A stretch of DNA of 64,000 nucleotides from positions 1 through 64,000 of the forward strand of contig NZ_MUYJ01000005.1 in the NCBI RefSeq assembly GCF_002155695.1, written 5' to 3'. Made by a program: the position numbers and the translations under genes. Each line of letters begins with the position of its first letter. Within the stretch, counting starts at the first letter, position 1. The notes below the pieces were generated by a model. That model did no database searches, had not been told where the DNA came from, and worked only from the letters and a program-made list of their open reading frames with translations. This DNA is from Erythrobacter tepidarius (GTDB lineage: Bacteria; Pseudomonadota; Alphaproteobacteria; Sphingomonadales; Sphingomonadaceae). Shown here piece by piece: positions 19,204 through 28,207 of this stretch.

Positions 19204-22200
19204 TCACTCGGCCGGTTCGCCGCCCGGATGCAGCCCCCGTCCCTGCACCCCACCGCCAGCCATGGGAAGATCGGGCTGGGGCGCACCGAGCCGACGGCTG
19301 TCGTCCCCCGGCCTGTAGGTCAGCAGCCGCTCGCGCAGCCACGGTCCGATGCGTTTCTCGATGCCATCGGCGAGACTGAAACCGGCCGGCACGATCAGCA
19401 GCGTGAGCAGGGTGGAAAGCACCAGTCCGCCGATCACCACCACGCCCATCGGCTGACGCCACGCGCCGTCGCCCGATAGCGACAAGGCAACCGGCACCAT
19501 TCCGGCGGTCATCGCCACGGTGGTCATCACGATCGGCTGGGCGCGCTTGTGCCCCGCGTCCATGATCGCCTCGCGCTTGCTGACGCCCTTGGCCATCTCC
19601 TCGATCGCGAAGTCGATCAGCAGGATCGAGTTCTTCGAGACGATGCCAAGCAGCAGCAGGATGCCGATATAGACCGGCATCGATTGCGGCTGTCCGAACA
19701 ACCAGATCAGCAGCACCCCGCCGAGCGGCGCGAGCGCCAGCGAGGTCATGTTGACCAGCGGGCTCATGAGGCGCTTGTAGAGCAGCACAAGCACCGCAAA
19801 CACCAGCAGCACACCGGAAATGATCGCGATGATGAGGTTCTGGATCAGCTCGGCCTGCCATTGCTCCTCGCCAACCGCGTCGCGGATCACGCCGAGCGGC
19901 AGGTTCTGCAACACCGGCAGCGCATCGATCTGGGCCTGCGCCTCGCCCTTGAGCACGCCGGCTGCAAGGTCCGCACCCACCAGCACGCGGCGATTCTGGT
20001 TATAGCGCTGGATCGCGGTCGGGCCGGAACCGAAAGTGATGTCGGCAACCCGGCTCAAGGGCACCGATCCGCCATTGCTCGTGGGCACAGGCAGGTTCTC
20101 GATGGTGTGCAGATCGCCGCGCGCTTCCCCTGACAGGCGCACCATGATCGGAATCTGGCGATCCGACAGCGAGAAGCGCGCCGCGTTCTGCTCGATCTCA
20201 CCCAGCGTCGCGATGCGGATCGTCTGCGACAACGCCGCGGTCGTCACGCCGAGTTCGGCGGCAATCTTGTCGCGCGGGGTGATGATGATCTCGGGACGGT
20301 TGAGATCGGCGCTGATCCGCGGGGCGACCAGCGAAGGCAGCCGCTTCATCTCCTCCACCAGCCGGGTCGCGGTCTGATCGAGCAGCACCGGATCGCTGCC
20401 CGCCAGCATCACCGTCATGTCGCGGCCCGAGCCGAAGCCCGCGCTCTGTGACTGGAAGCGCACGCGCGCATCGGGGATCTGGGCGAGCACCGGGGCCAGC
20501 TCGCGCTCGAACTGGATCGAGCTGCGCGCCCGATCTTCCTTGAGCTTGACGAAGATCGACGAGGTCTCGCCCAGCCGAATGCGTTCGAGCAGGCGTTCGA
20601 CCTCGGGTTCCTGCCGCAGGCGATCGGCCACACCGTTGACGATGCGCTTGGTCTCGGCCAGCGTCGTGCCCGGCACGGTCTCGATCTCGACGCGGCTGTT
20701 TTCGTCGTCGATCGTGGGCTGGAACTGCGGCGGGGTCTGGCCGAACAGCAGGATCGTCATCAGGAACGAGAACCAGCCGATCGACAGCATCCACACGCGG
20801 TGATCATAGAAACGCGCGGTCATCCAGCGGATGCCCTGCGCAAATCGGCCCGCGCCGCTCGCCGGCCGCTCGATCAGCTTGAAGGTCAGCCAGCCGGCCA
20901 GCAGCGACAGTCCCGACACCAGCAGCACCTGCACGACATCGAAGAGCTTGAAGACGAGCTTGTAGGCGAGGCCGTTGCTGTCGCTCGAAACCGCGGTCGC
21001 GACGGCCTTGGGGATTTCCAGCCCGGCAATGCCCTTCCACGGCGGCGCAGCGCCCATGCCTGCGGCAACCGCGCCCGTGACCGAGCCACCGAAGGCCTCG
21101 AACAGCGTGAGCGCCGTGACCAGCAGCAGCGCGATCACCGTGAGCAGCAGGCCGGGAACATAGAGCGCGCGGCGGCGCGGCGCGGATATTCCGGCGCGCC
21201 TTGCGGCCATGCGCCCGGTGTCGAGCGTCCAGGCGAGCACCCGCATATAGGCATCGATCAGCGGCCCGCCGCCATGTTCGGCATGGCCCTTGGCCTTGAG
21301 GAAATAGGCCGCCATCAGCGGGGTCAGCATCCGCGCCACCGCCAGCGACATCAGCACCGCGACCACCACCGTGATCCCGAAGTTCTGGAAGAACTGGCCC
21401 GAAACGCCCGGCATCAGGCCGACCGGAAGGAACACCGCGACGATGCAGAAGCTGGTGGCGACCACCGGCAGGCCGATCTCGTCGGCGGCATCGATCGAGG
21501 CCTGGTAGGCGGTCTTGCCCATGCGCATGTGGCGCACGATGTTCTCGATCTCCACGATCGCATCGTCGACCAGCACCCCCGCCACCAGCGCGAGCGCAAG
21601 CAGCGAGAGGAAGTTGAGGTTGAATCCGAGCAGATCCATGAACCAGAAGGTCGGGATCGCCGAGAGTGGGATCGCCACCGCCGAGATGAAGGTCGCGCGC
21701 CAGTCGCGCAGGAACACGAACACCACCACCACCGCCAGCACCGCGCCTTCGACCAGCGCCCAGATCGAGCTTTCATACTGGTCGCGGGTGTAGGTGGTGT
21801 TGGTCGAGAGCTTGATGAACTTGATCCCGGGATTCTCCTTCTCGATCTGGTCCATTTCCTTGAGCGCAGCATCGTAGACGGCCAGATCCGAGGCGCCGCG
21901 CGCGCGGCTCATCGCGAAGTTGACGACTTCCTTGCCGTTCACTTCGCTGATCGAGGTGCGCTCGGAATAGCCGTCGCGCACCGTGGCGATATCGCCCAGC
22001 CGCACGGTGCGCCCGGCGCCGAGCGGGATCCGGGTCTGCGAGAGGGCATAGGCATCATCGGAATTGCCCAGCACGCGCAGCGATTGGCGGGTGCCGCCGA
22101 TTTCGGCGAGACCGCCCGCGGCATCGAGATTGACCTGCCGCAGCACCGCGTTGATCTGCGAGGCAGTCACCCCGAAGGACTGCATCCGCGCCGGATCGAG

Positions 22201-22770
22201 GATCACCTCGATCTCCCGGTCAACCCCGCCGAAACGGTTGACCTCGGCCATGCCCTCGATCTTCAACAGGCGCTTGGCGACAGTGTCGTCGATGAACCAG
22301 CTGAGCTGCTCGATCGTCATGTCGTCCGCCTCGACCGCGACATAGCCGATCGGCTCGCCCACCACGTTGACCTTGCTGACCTGCGGTTCGAGAATGCCGT
22401 CGGGCAGGCTCCCGCGCACGCCGTCGATCGCGGTCTCGACCTCGTTCACCGCCTCGATCAGGTTGGTGCCGATCTCGAACTCGACAAAGGTCTGCGAACT
22501 GCCCTCGCGCGCGGTCGACTGGATCGAGTTGACCCCGTTGATCGATCGAATCGCGCTCTCGACACGCTGGGTGATCTGGTTTTCGATCTCGGTCGGCGAG
22601 GCACCGGGCTGGACAATCGACACGCGCACCGCCGGAAACTCGACATCCGGCTGATCGGTCACGTCCATCCGCAGGAAACTGACGATCCCCGCGAAAAGCA
22701 GCCCGGTGAAGAACACCAGCGGGATCACCGGATTGCGGATCGACCAGGCCGAGATGTCGCGGAGAGCCAT
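19204..22770 (-). CDS. RND efflux transporter permease with an extra central membrane segment
   Basis: An inner-membrane proton-driven RND pump of the AcrB/HAE1 group. The 1188-residue protein starts MALRDISAWSIRNPVIPLVF. It has the long periplasmic loop with QITQRVESAIRSINGV, the transmembrane relay segment LALVAGVLVDDAIVEIENI (about residues 394-412) and the second-half equivalent GILLLLGIVSKNSILLIDFA. It is about 130-160 residues longer than usual. The extra stretch, about residues 515-640, sits between the two halves and carries two more hydrophobic segments (LYVPGLLLTVIALLLVTALT and VQVLLVSGLSLLAGWLTFKL). The adaptor gene lies upstream on the same strand. No outer-membrane channel gene is present. 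The substrate cannot be read from sequence. Confidence 0.93.
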   Translation of the reverse strand: MALRDISAWSIRNPVIPLVFFTGLLFAGIVSFLRMDVTDQPDVEFPAVRVSIVQPGASPTEIENQITQRVESAIRSINGVNSIQSTAREGSSQTFVEFEIGTNLIEAVNEVETAIDGVRGSLPDGILEPQVSKVNVVGEPIGYVAVEADDMTIEQLSWFIDDTVAKRLLKIEGMAEVNRFGGVDREIEVILDPARMQSFGVTASQINAVLRQVNLDAAGGLAEIGGTRQSLRVLGNSDDAYALSQTRIPLGAGRTVRLGDIATVRDGYSERTSISEVNGKEVVNFAMSRARGASDLAVYDAALKEMDQIEKENPGIKFIKLSTNTTYTRDQYESSIWALVEGAVLAVVVVFVFLRDWRATFISAVAIPLSAIPTFWFMDLLGFNLNFLSLLALALVAGVLVDDAIVEIENIVRHMRMGKTAYQASIDAADEIGLPVVATSFCIVAVFLPVGLMPGVSGQFFQNFGITVVVAVLMSLAVARMLTPLMAAYFLKAKGHAEHGGGPLIDAYMRVLAWTLDTGRMAARRAGISAPRRRALYVPGLLLTVIALLLVTALTLFEAFGGSVTGAVAAGMGAAPPWKGIAGLEIPKAVATAVSSDSNGLAYKLVFKLFDVVQVLLVSGLSLLAGWLTFKLIERPASGAGRFAQGIRWMTARFYDHRVWMLSIGWFSFLMTILLFGQTPPQFQPTIDDENSRVEIETVPGTTLAETKRIVNGVADRLRQEPEVERLLERIRLGETSSIFVKLKEDRARSSIQFERELAPVLAQIPDARVRFQSQSAGFGSGRDMTVMLAGSDPVLLDQTATRLVEEMKRLPSLVAPRISADLNRPEIIITPRDKIAAELGVTTAALSQTIRIATLGEIEQNAARFSLSDRQIPIMVRLSGEARGDLHTIENLPVPTSNGGSVPLSRVADITFGSGPTAIQRYNQNRRVLVGADLAAGVLKGEAQAQIDALPVLQNLPLGVIRDAVGEEQWQAELIQNLIIAIISGVLLVFAVLVLLYKRLMSPLVNMTSLALAPLGGVLLIWLFGQPQSMPVYIGILLLLGIVSKNSILLIDFAIEEMAKGVSKREAIMDAGHKRAQPIVMTTVAMTAGMVPVALSLSGDGAWRQPMGVVVIGGLVLSTLLTLLIVPAGFSLADGIEKRIGPWLRERLLTYRPGDDSRRLGAPQPDLPMAGGGVQGRGLHPGGEPAE

Positions 22771-22833
22771 AGAATTCCTGCCTGTTGCCTATCGTCCTGC
22801 CAGTTACGCGCAAGGCGCGCGTCCGGATGGATC

Positions 22834-24024
22834 CTACTTCCTCAGCGGTTGGGGATTGATCGTCTCGCCCGGATTGAGGAACCCGCCGGCACGCAGCACC
22901 ACCTGCTCGCGGCCCGACAGACCTTCGGTGATGGCGATGCCCTGCTCGGTCACCGCGCCGGTCTTGACCGTGCGGCGCTCGGCCTTGTTGCCCTTGCCCA
23001 CGACATAGACGAAGCTGCCCTTGCCATCGGCCAAGACCGCGCTTTCGGGCAGCACGGTCGCGGTGAAGCTGCCGCTGGAAAGGCGGGCGGTGGCAAAGCC
23101 GCCCGGCCGCAGTTCGGGCGCGAAGGACAAGGCGATGCGCGCCGTGCCCTGTCGCGTTGCCTGATCGATCACCGGCGAAAGCTGCCACACCTGTCCGGTG
23201 AATTCGCGCTTCGAGCCAGTCGGGATCACGGTTGCCAGAGCACCGACCGACAGGCCAGCGAGCTGTTCCTCGCTCACCTGCGCCAGCATTTCCATCTCGC
23301 CGCCCTTGGCGATGGTGAACAGCGCGCCGCTGCCCGGACCGACCGTCTGGCCGGGTTCGACATTGCGCTGGAGCACATAGCCCGAGGCCGGCGCCAGCAC
23401 GTTGAGCCGATCATTGCGTGCCCGCAGTTCGCGCAGCTGGGCCTCGGCGACCTTGACCCGCGCCACGGCCGCATCGCGGGTGGCGGTCAGGCGGTCGACG
23501 TCGGCCTTGGACACGAAGCCGCGCGCCACCAGCTGCAACGCACGATCGAGATTGGCCTGGGCGAGATTGGCATCGGCCCGCGCAACCTCGATCTGGGCAG
23601 ACTGCGCGGCGGCCTGCTGCACCTGCACCGAGCGGTCGATCACGGCGAGCACCTGGCCCTGCTCCACCCAGTCACCCGCATCGACGGTGACGCGCAGCAC
23701 CTGCCCGCCTTCACCGACCACGCCCACCGGCATCGGCCGCCGTGCGGCGAGCGTGCCGGGGGCTTCAATGATACCGGCGACGGTGGTCTTGCCCGGCGTG
23801 ATGACCGTGACCGAAGGCGCCTGCGAGTTGTCGTCCCCTGCCGGCACCGGCTCGCCCCCGGCCAGTGCGAAATAGGCCCCGATCGCCAGCAGCAGACCGA
23901 ACAGGCCGATCCCGCCGACAAGCAGCCAACGCGGCACGATCGGCCGCGTCAGTGTGCGCGCACCGGTGAAATCGGCGGTCACCCCGTCAGCGGCTTCGGC
24001 GCGGATGGTGGTCTCGTAATTCAT
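22834..24024 (-). CDS. RND efflux periplasmic adaptor (membrane fusion protein)
   Basis: A 396-residue HlyD/AcrA-type adaptor that links the inner-membrane pump to an outer-membrane channel. An N-terminal membrane anchor (WLLVGGIGLFGLLLAIGAYF, about 34-53) is followed by lipoyl-like halves (GQVLAVIDRSVQVQQ and LNVLAPASGYVLQRNVEPGQ). Between them lies an alpha-hairpin rich in Ala and Gln, and beta-barrel segments complete it. It precedes the pump gene by 63 bases, so the two form an operon read on the minus strand. No regulator gene sits next to it. Confidence 0.93.
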   Translation of the reverse strand: MNYETTIRAEAADGVTADFTGARTLTRPIVPRWLLVGGIGLFGLLLAIGAYFALAGGEPVPAGDDNSQAPSVTVITPGKTTVAGIIEAPGTLAARRPMPVGVVGEGGQVLRVTVDAGDWVEQGQVLAVIDRSVQVQQAAAQSAQIEVARADANLAQANLDRALQLVARGFVSKADVDRLTATRDAAVARVKVAEAQLRELRARNDRLNVLAPASGYVLQRNVEPGQTVGPGSGALFTIAKGGEMEMLAQVSEEQLAGLSVGALATVIPTGSKREFTGQVWQLSPVIDQATRQGTARIALSFAPELRPGGFATARLSSGSFTATVLPESAVLADGKGSFVYVVGKGNKAERRTVKTGAVTEQGIAITEGLSGREQVVLRAGGFLNPGETINPQPLRK

Positions 24025-24225
24025 TCCTGTTCCCTTGCCGGAGCCGCCCCCTCACGCGCAGGCCCCGCCTCCAGAGTGTATTATCTCGATAAGTCACCGA
24101 GCGCAACGCCTGATAGGCGGCACGCAGGCCGCGAGCAATCCTTGCTTCGACGGGCGACTTTTAGGCCAGACGAAGGACGCCTGTGCAGGTTCCCGCAAGG
24201 GCCGCGAAAGTGGCGGCCTCTGCGA

Positions 24226-24492
24226 CTAGCGCAAGCGGCCGCGCTTGATCAGATTGAGGATTCCGAGCAACACGCTCGCGCCGAGCACCGCCACCAGCAG
24301 GCCGGTGAGCGAGAATTCCTGCACGCTGCCGCTGATGCCGAGCAGCGGCCCGGCAATCGCATTGCCGATGACCGAGCCGACGCAGCCGACCACGATGTTG
24401 AGAAACACGCCCATCGAAGCGTCGCGCTTCATCAGCAGACTGGCCAACCAGCCCGCGATCCCGCCGACAACCAGTGCGATAATCCACCCCAT
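24226..24492 (-). CDS. GlsB/YeaQ/YmgE-family small membrane protein
   Basis: An 88-residue protein of the transglycosylase-associated (GlsB/YeaQ/YmgE) family, which is linked to stress responses. It consists almost only of three hydrophobic Gly-rich segments: MGWIIALVVGGIAGWLASLL, NIVVGCVGSVIGNAIAG and LLVAVLGASVLLGILNLI. The ATG at 24492 follows a GGGAG ribosome site and gives the family's usual N-terminus; an upstream ATG would add a basic tail. It is read alone between the efflux operon and sciP. Confidence 0.88.
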   Translation of the reverse strand: MGWIIALVVGGIAGWLASLLMKRDASMGVFLNIVVGCVGSVIGNAIAGPLLGISGSVQEFSLTGLLVAVLGASVLLGILNLIKRGRLR

Positions 24493-24611
24493 TACAATCT
24501 CCCGCCGGGACGCGGGCCGGTCGCGGCGCGCGCTTCGGGCAGGATGATAACAGGTGCGACTGGAAATTGCCAATCACGAGGCCTGGCATGCCGCCGGCGC
24601 GGCCGCAGGGA

Positions 24612-24911
24612 TCAGTATTTCAGCTGCCGCTGGTAGAGATCGCGATAGTGCTGGATCTTGGTGACGCGCAGCCCGTGCATCCCCGAACGATCGACCGCAC
24701 GCTGCCACGAGGCGAACTCCTCGAGCGTCAGGCCATAGCGCGTCAGCGCCTCGTCGAGCGTGAGCAGGCCACCATTGACCGCCGCCACAACCTCGGCCTT
24801 GCGCCGCACGACCCAGCGCTTGGTATCGGGCGCAGGCAGGTCGGCAAGCGTCAGCGGCTCGCCGAGGGGACCGATAACCTGCGCGGGGCGGATGTCCTGA
24901 TTCTCAATCAT
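24612..24911 (-). CDS. sciP: SciP-like cell-cycle regulator (DUF1153)
   Basis: A 99-residue helix-turn-helix protein of the DUF1153 family. In Caulobacter, SciP binds CtrA and blocks its activation of target promoters in the early cell cycle. Conserved features here are TKRWVVRRKAEVVAAVNGG (about 30-48), LTLEEFASWQRAVDRSGMHG (about 61-80) and the C-terminal LRVTKIQHYR. Length is as in the family. The ATG overlaps the stop of the upstream unknown gene by four bases. A CtrA-like TTAACCAT lies on the same strand about 135 bases before the start (25043-25050), inside that upstream gene; its use is unproven. Confidence 0.9.
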   Translation of the reverse strand: MIENQDIRPAQVIGPLGEPLTLADLPAPDTKRWVVRRKAEVVAAVNGGLLTLDEALTRYGLTLEEFASWQRAVDRSGMHGLRVTKIQHYRDLYQRQLKY

Positions 24912-25411
24912 TGCTCTACTCTTGCAACGCCTCCGGGCGCATCCACAGCGCGCTCGGCATCACCCCCCGATACCGCGTCGTGCCGGACCGCCACGCATGC
25001 GCATTCTGTGCCGCCCAAGGCTTTAGAGCCGTCTAAAGCATCATGGTTAACGGCAAGTTCGTTGTCTTCGATCATGGCAAAGTAACTTGCCGCGGCATCG
25101 CCGAAACTTGCCGCGACGGCTTCGATCCGGCCCTGGGATTCGCTGCGCAACAGCAGCCGCAGGTCGCGCGCGGCGTTGAGCCGGGCAGTGATCTCGCTCC
25201 ATTCGACAGCCCGCAGCGCATCGCCCCCACGCCGCGCGGACCGGGATTCGAAACGCCCCGAGGCCACCCCGATACCGCCATGATCCAGACGCGAACCATC
25301 CTCGGCCCGCCGCATCGGCAGCGCCCGGAGGGAAGCGGTAAGGGAATCGCCTTTCTCGAACATGACGACCGTCTTTAGAGCCAGTGCGTCAAAATCGGGT
25401 AAAACCGCCAT
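24908..25411 (-). CDS. Conserved-looking hypothetical protein coupled to sciP
   Basis: A 167-residue protein I do not assign to a named family, though I have an impression of similar genes next to sciP in related genera. It begins [19 protein letters not shown] and has the most ordered-looking segment at [19 protein letters not shown], followed by [20 protein letters not shown]. The C-terminal third is Gly/Ala-rich and probably disordered. There is no signal peptide or membrane segment, so it is probably cytoplasmic. Its TGA overlaps the sciP ATG, so the pair is very likely one translation-coupled unit. The start region is divergent from mnmA, with about 100 bases between. Confidence 0.65.
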   Translation of the reverse strand: MAVLPDFDALALKTVVMFEKGDSLTASLRALPMRRAEDGSRLDHGGIGVASGRFESRSARRGGDALRAVEWSEITARLNAARDLRLLLRSESQGRIEAVAASFGDAAASYFAMIEDNELAVNHDALDGSKALGGTECACVAVRHDAVSGGDAERAVDAPGGVARVEQ

Positions 25412-25511
25412 TTACCCCAGCTTAGGAATAGTCCGGAGGCAGCGTGAACCTTGGCAAGCGCCGCAGGGGTGGCGAAACCGGGCCGGCAGCGCTATAGGGC
25501 GCAGCGTTCCC

Positions 25512-26681
25512 ATGGATACGCCGACGCTCTTGAAGGCCGGTCCGCTTGCCGGGCCCGACGCTGCCGCGCTGTTCGATCTGCCCCGCCCCGCGGGCGACTG
25601 CCGGATTGTCGTCGCCATGAGCGGCGGGGTCGATTCGTCGGTGGTGGCCGCGCTCGCCCGCGCCAGCGGCGCGGAGGTGATCGGCATCACGCTCCAGCTC
25701 TATGATTACGGTGCCGCGACCGGCCGCAAGGGCGCGTGCTGCGCGGGCGACGACATCCGCGACGCGCGCGCCGTGGCCGACCGGCTCGGCATCGCCCATT
25801 ACGTGTTCGATCATGAAAGCGCCTTTCGCGAGAAGGTGGTCGAACAGTTCGCCGACGAATATCTCGCCGGGCGCACGCCCGTGCCCTGCATCCGCTGCAA
25901 CATGGGGCCGAAGTTCACCGACCTGTTGCGCATGGCGCGTGAACTCGGCGCGGATTGCCTTGCCACCGGGCATTATGTCCGGCGGGTGATGACGCCGGAC
26001 GGCCCGCAGCTGCACCGCGCCTGCGATCCCACGCGCGATCAGTCCTACTTCCTTTACGGCACCACCGAAGCCCAGCTCGATTTCCTGCGCTTTCCGCTGG
26101 GCGGGATGGCCAAGCCGCAGGTGCGGCAGCTCGCCACGGCGGCAGGCCTGAGGAACGCGGCCAAGCCGGATTCGCAGGACATCTGCTTCGTGCCCGATGG
26201 CAACTACGCCAAGATCGTCACCAGGGTGCGGCCCGAAGGCGCGGCGCCGGGGCGGATCGTCCATGCCGCGACCGGCGCGGTGCTGGGCGCGCACCGGGGG
26301 ATCGTCCATTTCACCGTGGGCCAGAGGAAGGGCCTCGAAATCGGCGGCCAGCCCGAGCCGCTCTATGTCGTCGGTCTCGATGCCGCGACGCGCGAGGTGC
26401 GTGTCGGCCCGAAGCGGATGCTGGCGGTGAACGCCGCGCGGCTGACCGAGACCAACCGCATCGGTCCGCTTCCCGACGCGCCGCTGACGGCCAAGGTACG
26501 CTCGCTCGCCAAGCCCGTGCCGGTCAAGCTCGAAGGCCCGCTGGGGGACGGCGCGCCAACCACGATACGCTTTCTCGCCCCCGAATTCGGGGTCGCGCCC
26601 GGGCAGGCGGCGGTGATTTATGCCGGAGAGCGGGTGGTCGGCGGCGGCTGGATCGACGCGACCGAGAAGGTGGAAGCCTAG
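25512..26681 (+). CDS. mnmA: tRNA-specific 2-thiouridylase MnmA
   Basis: Uses ATP and sulfur relayed from IscS to make 2-thiouridine at wobble position 34 of tRNA-Lys, -Glu and -Gln. The 389-residue protein has the PP-loop [12 protein letters not shown] (about residues 35-46). The first catalytic Cys is in the [13 protein letters not shown] segment, the GHYVRR substrate loop is present, and the second catalytic Cys is in [12 protein letters not shown]. The ATG at 25512 is chosen because it lies about where relatives begin; the open frame upstream has no better start. Its stop TAG overlaps the opposing gene's TAG in the palindrome CTAG. Confidence 0.94.
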   Translation: MDTPTLLKAGPLAGPDAAALFDLPRPAGDCRIVVAMSGGVDSSVVAALARASGAEVIGITLQLYDYGAATGRKGACCAGDDIRDARAVADRLGIAHYVFDHESAFREKVVEQFADEYLAGRTPVPCIRCNMGPKFTDLLRMARELGADCLATGHYVRRVMTPDGPQLHRACDPTRDQSYFLYGTTEAQLDFLRFPLGGMAKPQVRQLATAAGLRNAAKPDSQDICFVPDGNYAKIVTRVRPEGAAPGRIVHAATGAVLGAHRGIVHFTVGQRKGLEIGGQPEPLYVVGLDAATREVRVGPKRMLAVNAARLTETNRIGPLPDAPLTAKVRSLAKPVPVKLEGPLGDGAPTTIRFLAPEFGVAPGQAAVIYAGERVVGGGWIDATEKVEA

Positions 26682-27034
26682 TCCTCGTAGGGCTCCAGCA
26701 CACAGCCAAAGCCCTTGCGGTAGGTCGCGGTTGCTTCGGCCACCAGGGGGAAGCGGGCGGTGACGCTTTTTGCTGCGGGATCGTCAACCAGCGTGACCGC
26801 CTCCATCCCCGGCAGCTTGTCCTTGGCGCAGTCTTCGAGGCTGCGCCCGGCGACGAAGCGGCACGAACAGCCCACCCGCGCCGAATAGGCCGCAGCGATG
26901 CTGCCATAGCCGGCAATCGGCTCGCGAAAAGCCCAGGCCGTTCCGCCCGCAACCAGCGCGATGATCGCCATTAGCCACAGCCCGTAGCGCGGACGGCGGG
27001 AGGAAGCGGACGTGGACGATTTCGCCATTGCCAA
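26678..27034 (-). CDS. Membrane-anchored hypothetical protein, Cys-rich periplasmic part
   Basis: A 118-residue protein of unknown function. It has a basic N-terminus and a single membrane segment ([18 protein letters not shown], about residues 19-36). A mature part follows with [21 protein letters not shown] and a late Cys in [11 protein letters not shown]. Four cysteines in an exported domain suggest disulfides. Two ATG codons (27034 and 27028) are possible starts. It diverges from the following serine hydrolase by about 29 bases; the two may be functionally linked, but nothing in the sequence proves this. Confidence 0.6.
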   Translation of the reverse strand: MAMAKSSTSASSRRPRYGLWLMAIIALVAGGTAWAFREPIAGYGSIAAAYSARVGCSCRFVAGRSLEDCAKDKLPGMEAVTLVDDPAAKSVTARFPLVAEATATYRKGFGCVLEPYED

Positions 27035-27063
27035 GCCTTCGTGCTTCGGAGAAGGAGGGCGCG

Positions 27064-28203
27064 ATGACCCTCCGCGATACTGTCCTTAACCGCGCCCTGC
27101 CCCTCACGCCAGCCCTGCTGATGCTCACCAGTTGCGGCGGCGCGCCTGCTGCCGATGCCCCGCTCTCGGATGCGGCCAAGGCCGCCGTCACCGCCGATGC
27201 GGGCGCGCCGAAGGATCAGCTCGCACGCCAGATTGACGAACTTTTCACCGCACCCGGCGTGGGTGAGACGCGCGCGGTGGTGCTGATGGTGAATGGCAAA
27301 ATCGCCGCCGAACGCTACGCCCCCGGTTACGACAAGGACACGCGCTTCGTCAGCTGGTCGATGGCGAAAACCGTCACTGCGGTGCTGATCGGGATGCTGG
27401 TGGCGGATGGATTGCTGGCGCTCGACGCGCCTGCGCCGGTGCCGCTGTGGCAGCGCCCCGGCGATCCGCGCAGCGCGATCACCCTGCGCCACCTCCTCCA
27501 GATGCGCAGCGGCTTGCGCCACACCGAAAGCGGCGAGCCGCCCTACGAATCCTCCGAGGTGCGGATGCTCTTCCTCGACGGGCGCGATGACATGGCGCGC
27601 TGGGCCGAGGAACAGCCGCTCGAGGCCGCGCCGGGCCAGAAGTTCGAGTATTCCTCGAACACCAGCGTAATCCTCTCCGACATCGCCGCGCGCGCGCTGA
27701 CCACCAGCGACCAGCCCGAAGCCCGGCGCAAGGCGGTGGCGGATTACCTCCAGATGCGCCTGTTCGGCCCGCTCGGCATGACGAGCATGGTGCCCGAGTT
27801 CGATGCGCGCGGCACGCTGATCGGGGGCAGCCTGATGCACGCCACCGCGCGCGACTGGGCCAAGCTGGGCGAGATGCTCCGCCGCAAGGGCCGCGCCCCG
27901 GGCGGCGAGCAGCTGGTGCCGCAGCGCTGGGTCGAGGCGATGGTCACCCCCAGCCCGGTGCGCGCCAATTACGGCTTCCACACCTGGCTCAACCGCGCGC
28001 TGCCCGAGGGCGAGGAACAGCCCCTGTTCCCTGACCGTGCGCCCAAGAGCCTGTTCAGCCTGATCGGCCACATGGGCCAATATGTCCTCGTCTCGCCCGA
28101 GCAGGGCGTGACACTGGTGCGTCTCGGCCATTCGGGGCGCGAGGAACGACAGGCGATGCTGCAACAGGCCGCCGACGTGCTCGAGCTTTATCCTGTGAGG
28201 TAG
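27064..28203 (+). CDS. Serine hydrolase of the beta-lactamase class C/DD-peptidase superfamily, lipoprotein
   Basis: A 379-residue serine hydrolase. The N-terminus has a signal peptide with a likely lipobox MLTSC. The active-site SxxK is in FVSWSMAKTVTAV (about residues 95-107), and a Tyr motif is seen as EYSSNTSV (about 197-204). A late GHMGQYV segment could stand for the third motif. Members range from esterases to peptidases; a true cephalosporinase cannot be inferred. A GGAGAAGGAGG ribosome site precedes the ATG at 27064. The gene is monocistronic, with PhzF converging four bases after its end. Confidence 0.85.
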   Translation: MTLRDTVLNRALPLTPALLMLTSCGGAPAADAPLSDAAKAAVTADAGAPKDQLARQIDELFTAPGVGETRAVVLMVNGKIAAERYAPGYDKDTRFVSWSMAKTVTAVLIGMLVADGLLALDAPAPVPLWQRPGDPRSAITLRHLLQMRSGLRHTESGEPPYESSEVRMLFLDGRDDMARWAEEQPLEAAPGQKFEYSSNTSVILSDIAARALTTSDQPEARRKAVADYLQMRLFGPLGMTSMVPEFDARGTLIGGSLMHATARDWAKLGEMLRRKGRAPGGEQLVPQRWVEAMVTPSPVRANYGFHTWLNRALPEGEEQPLFPDRAPKSLFSLIGHMGQYVLVSPEQGVTLVRLGHSGREERQAMLQQAADVLELYPVR

Positions 28204-28207
28204 GGCT

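Noticed and set aside
17737..19479. Plus-strand open frame opposite the DUF445 gene
   Set aside because: Composition is typical of a shadow frame, and the opposite strand encodes a recognisable family.
20800..24636. A very long plus-strand open frame opposite the RND efflux genes
   Set aside because: It is the high-GC antisense shadow of the permease and adaptor genes: rich in Arg, His, Gly and Asp, with no recognisable domain.
27064..28203. Serine hydrolase considered as an AmpC-type beta-lactamase
   Set aside because: Only the superfamily SxxK and a Tyr motif are visible; the KTG motif is not clear and no ampR-like gene is adjacent.
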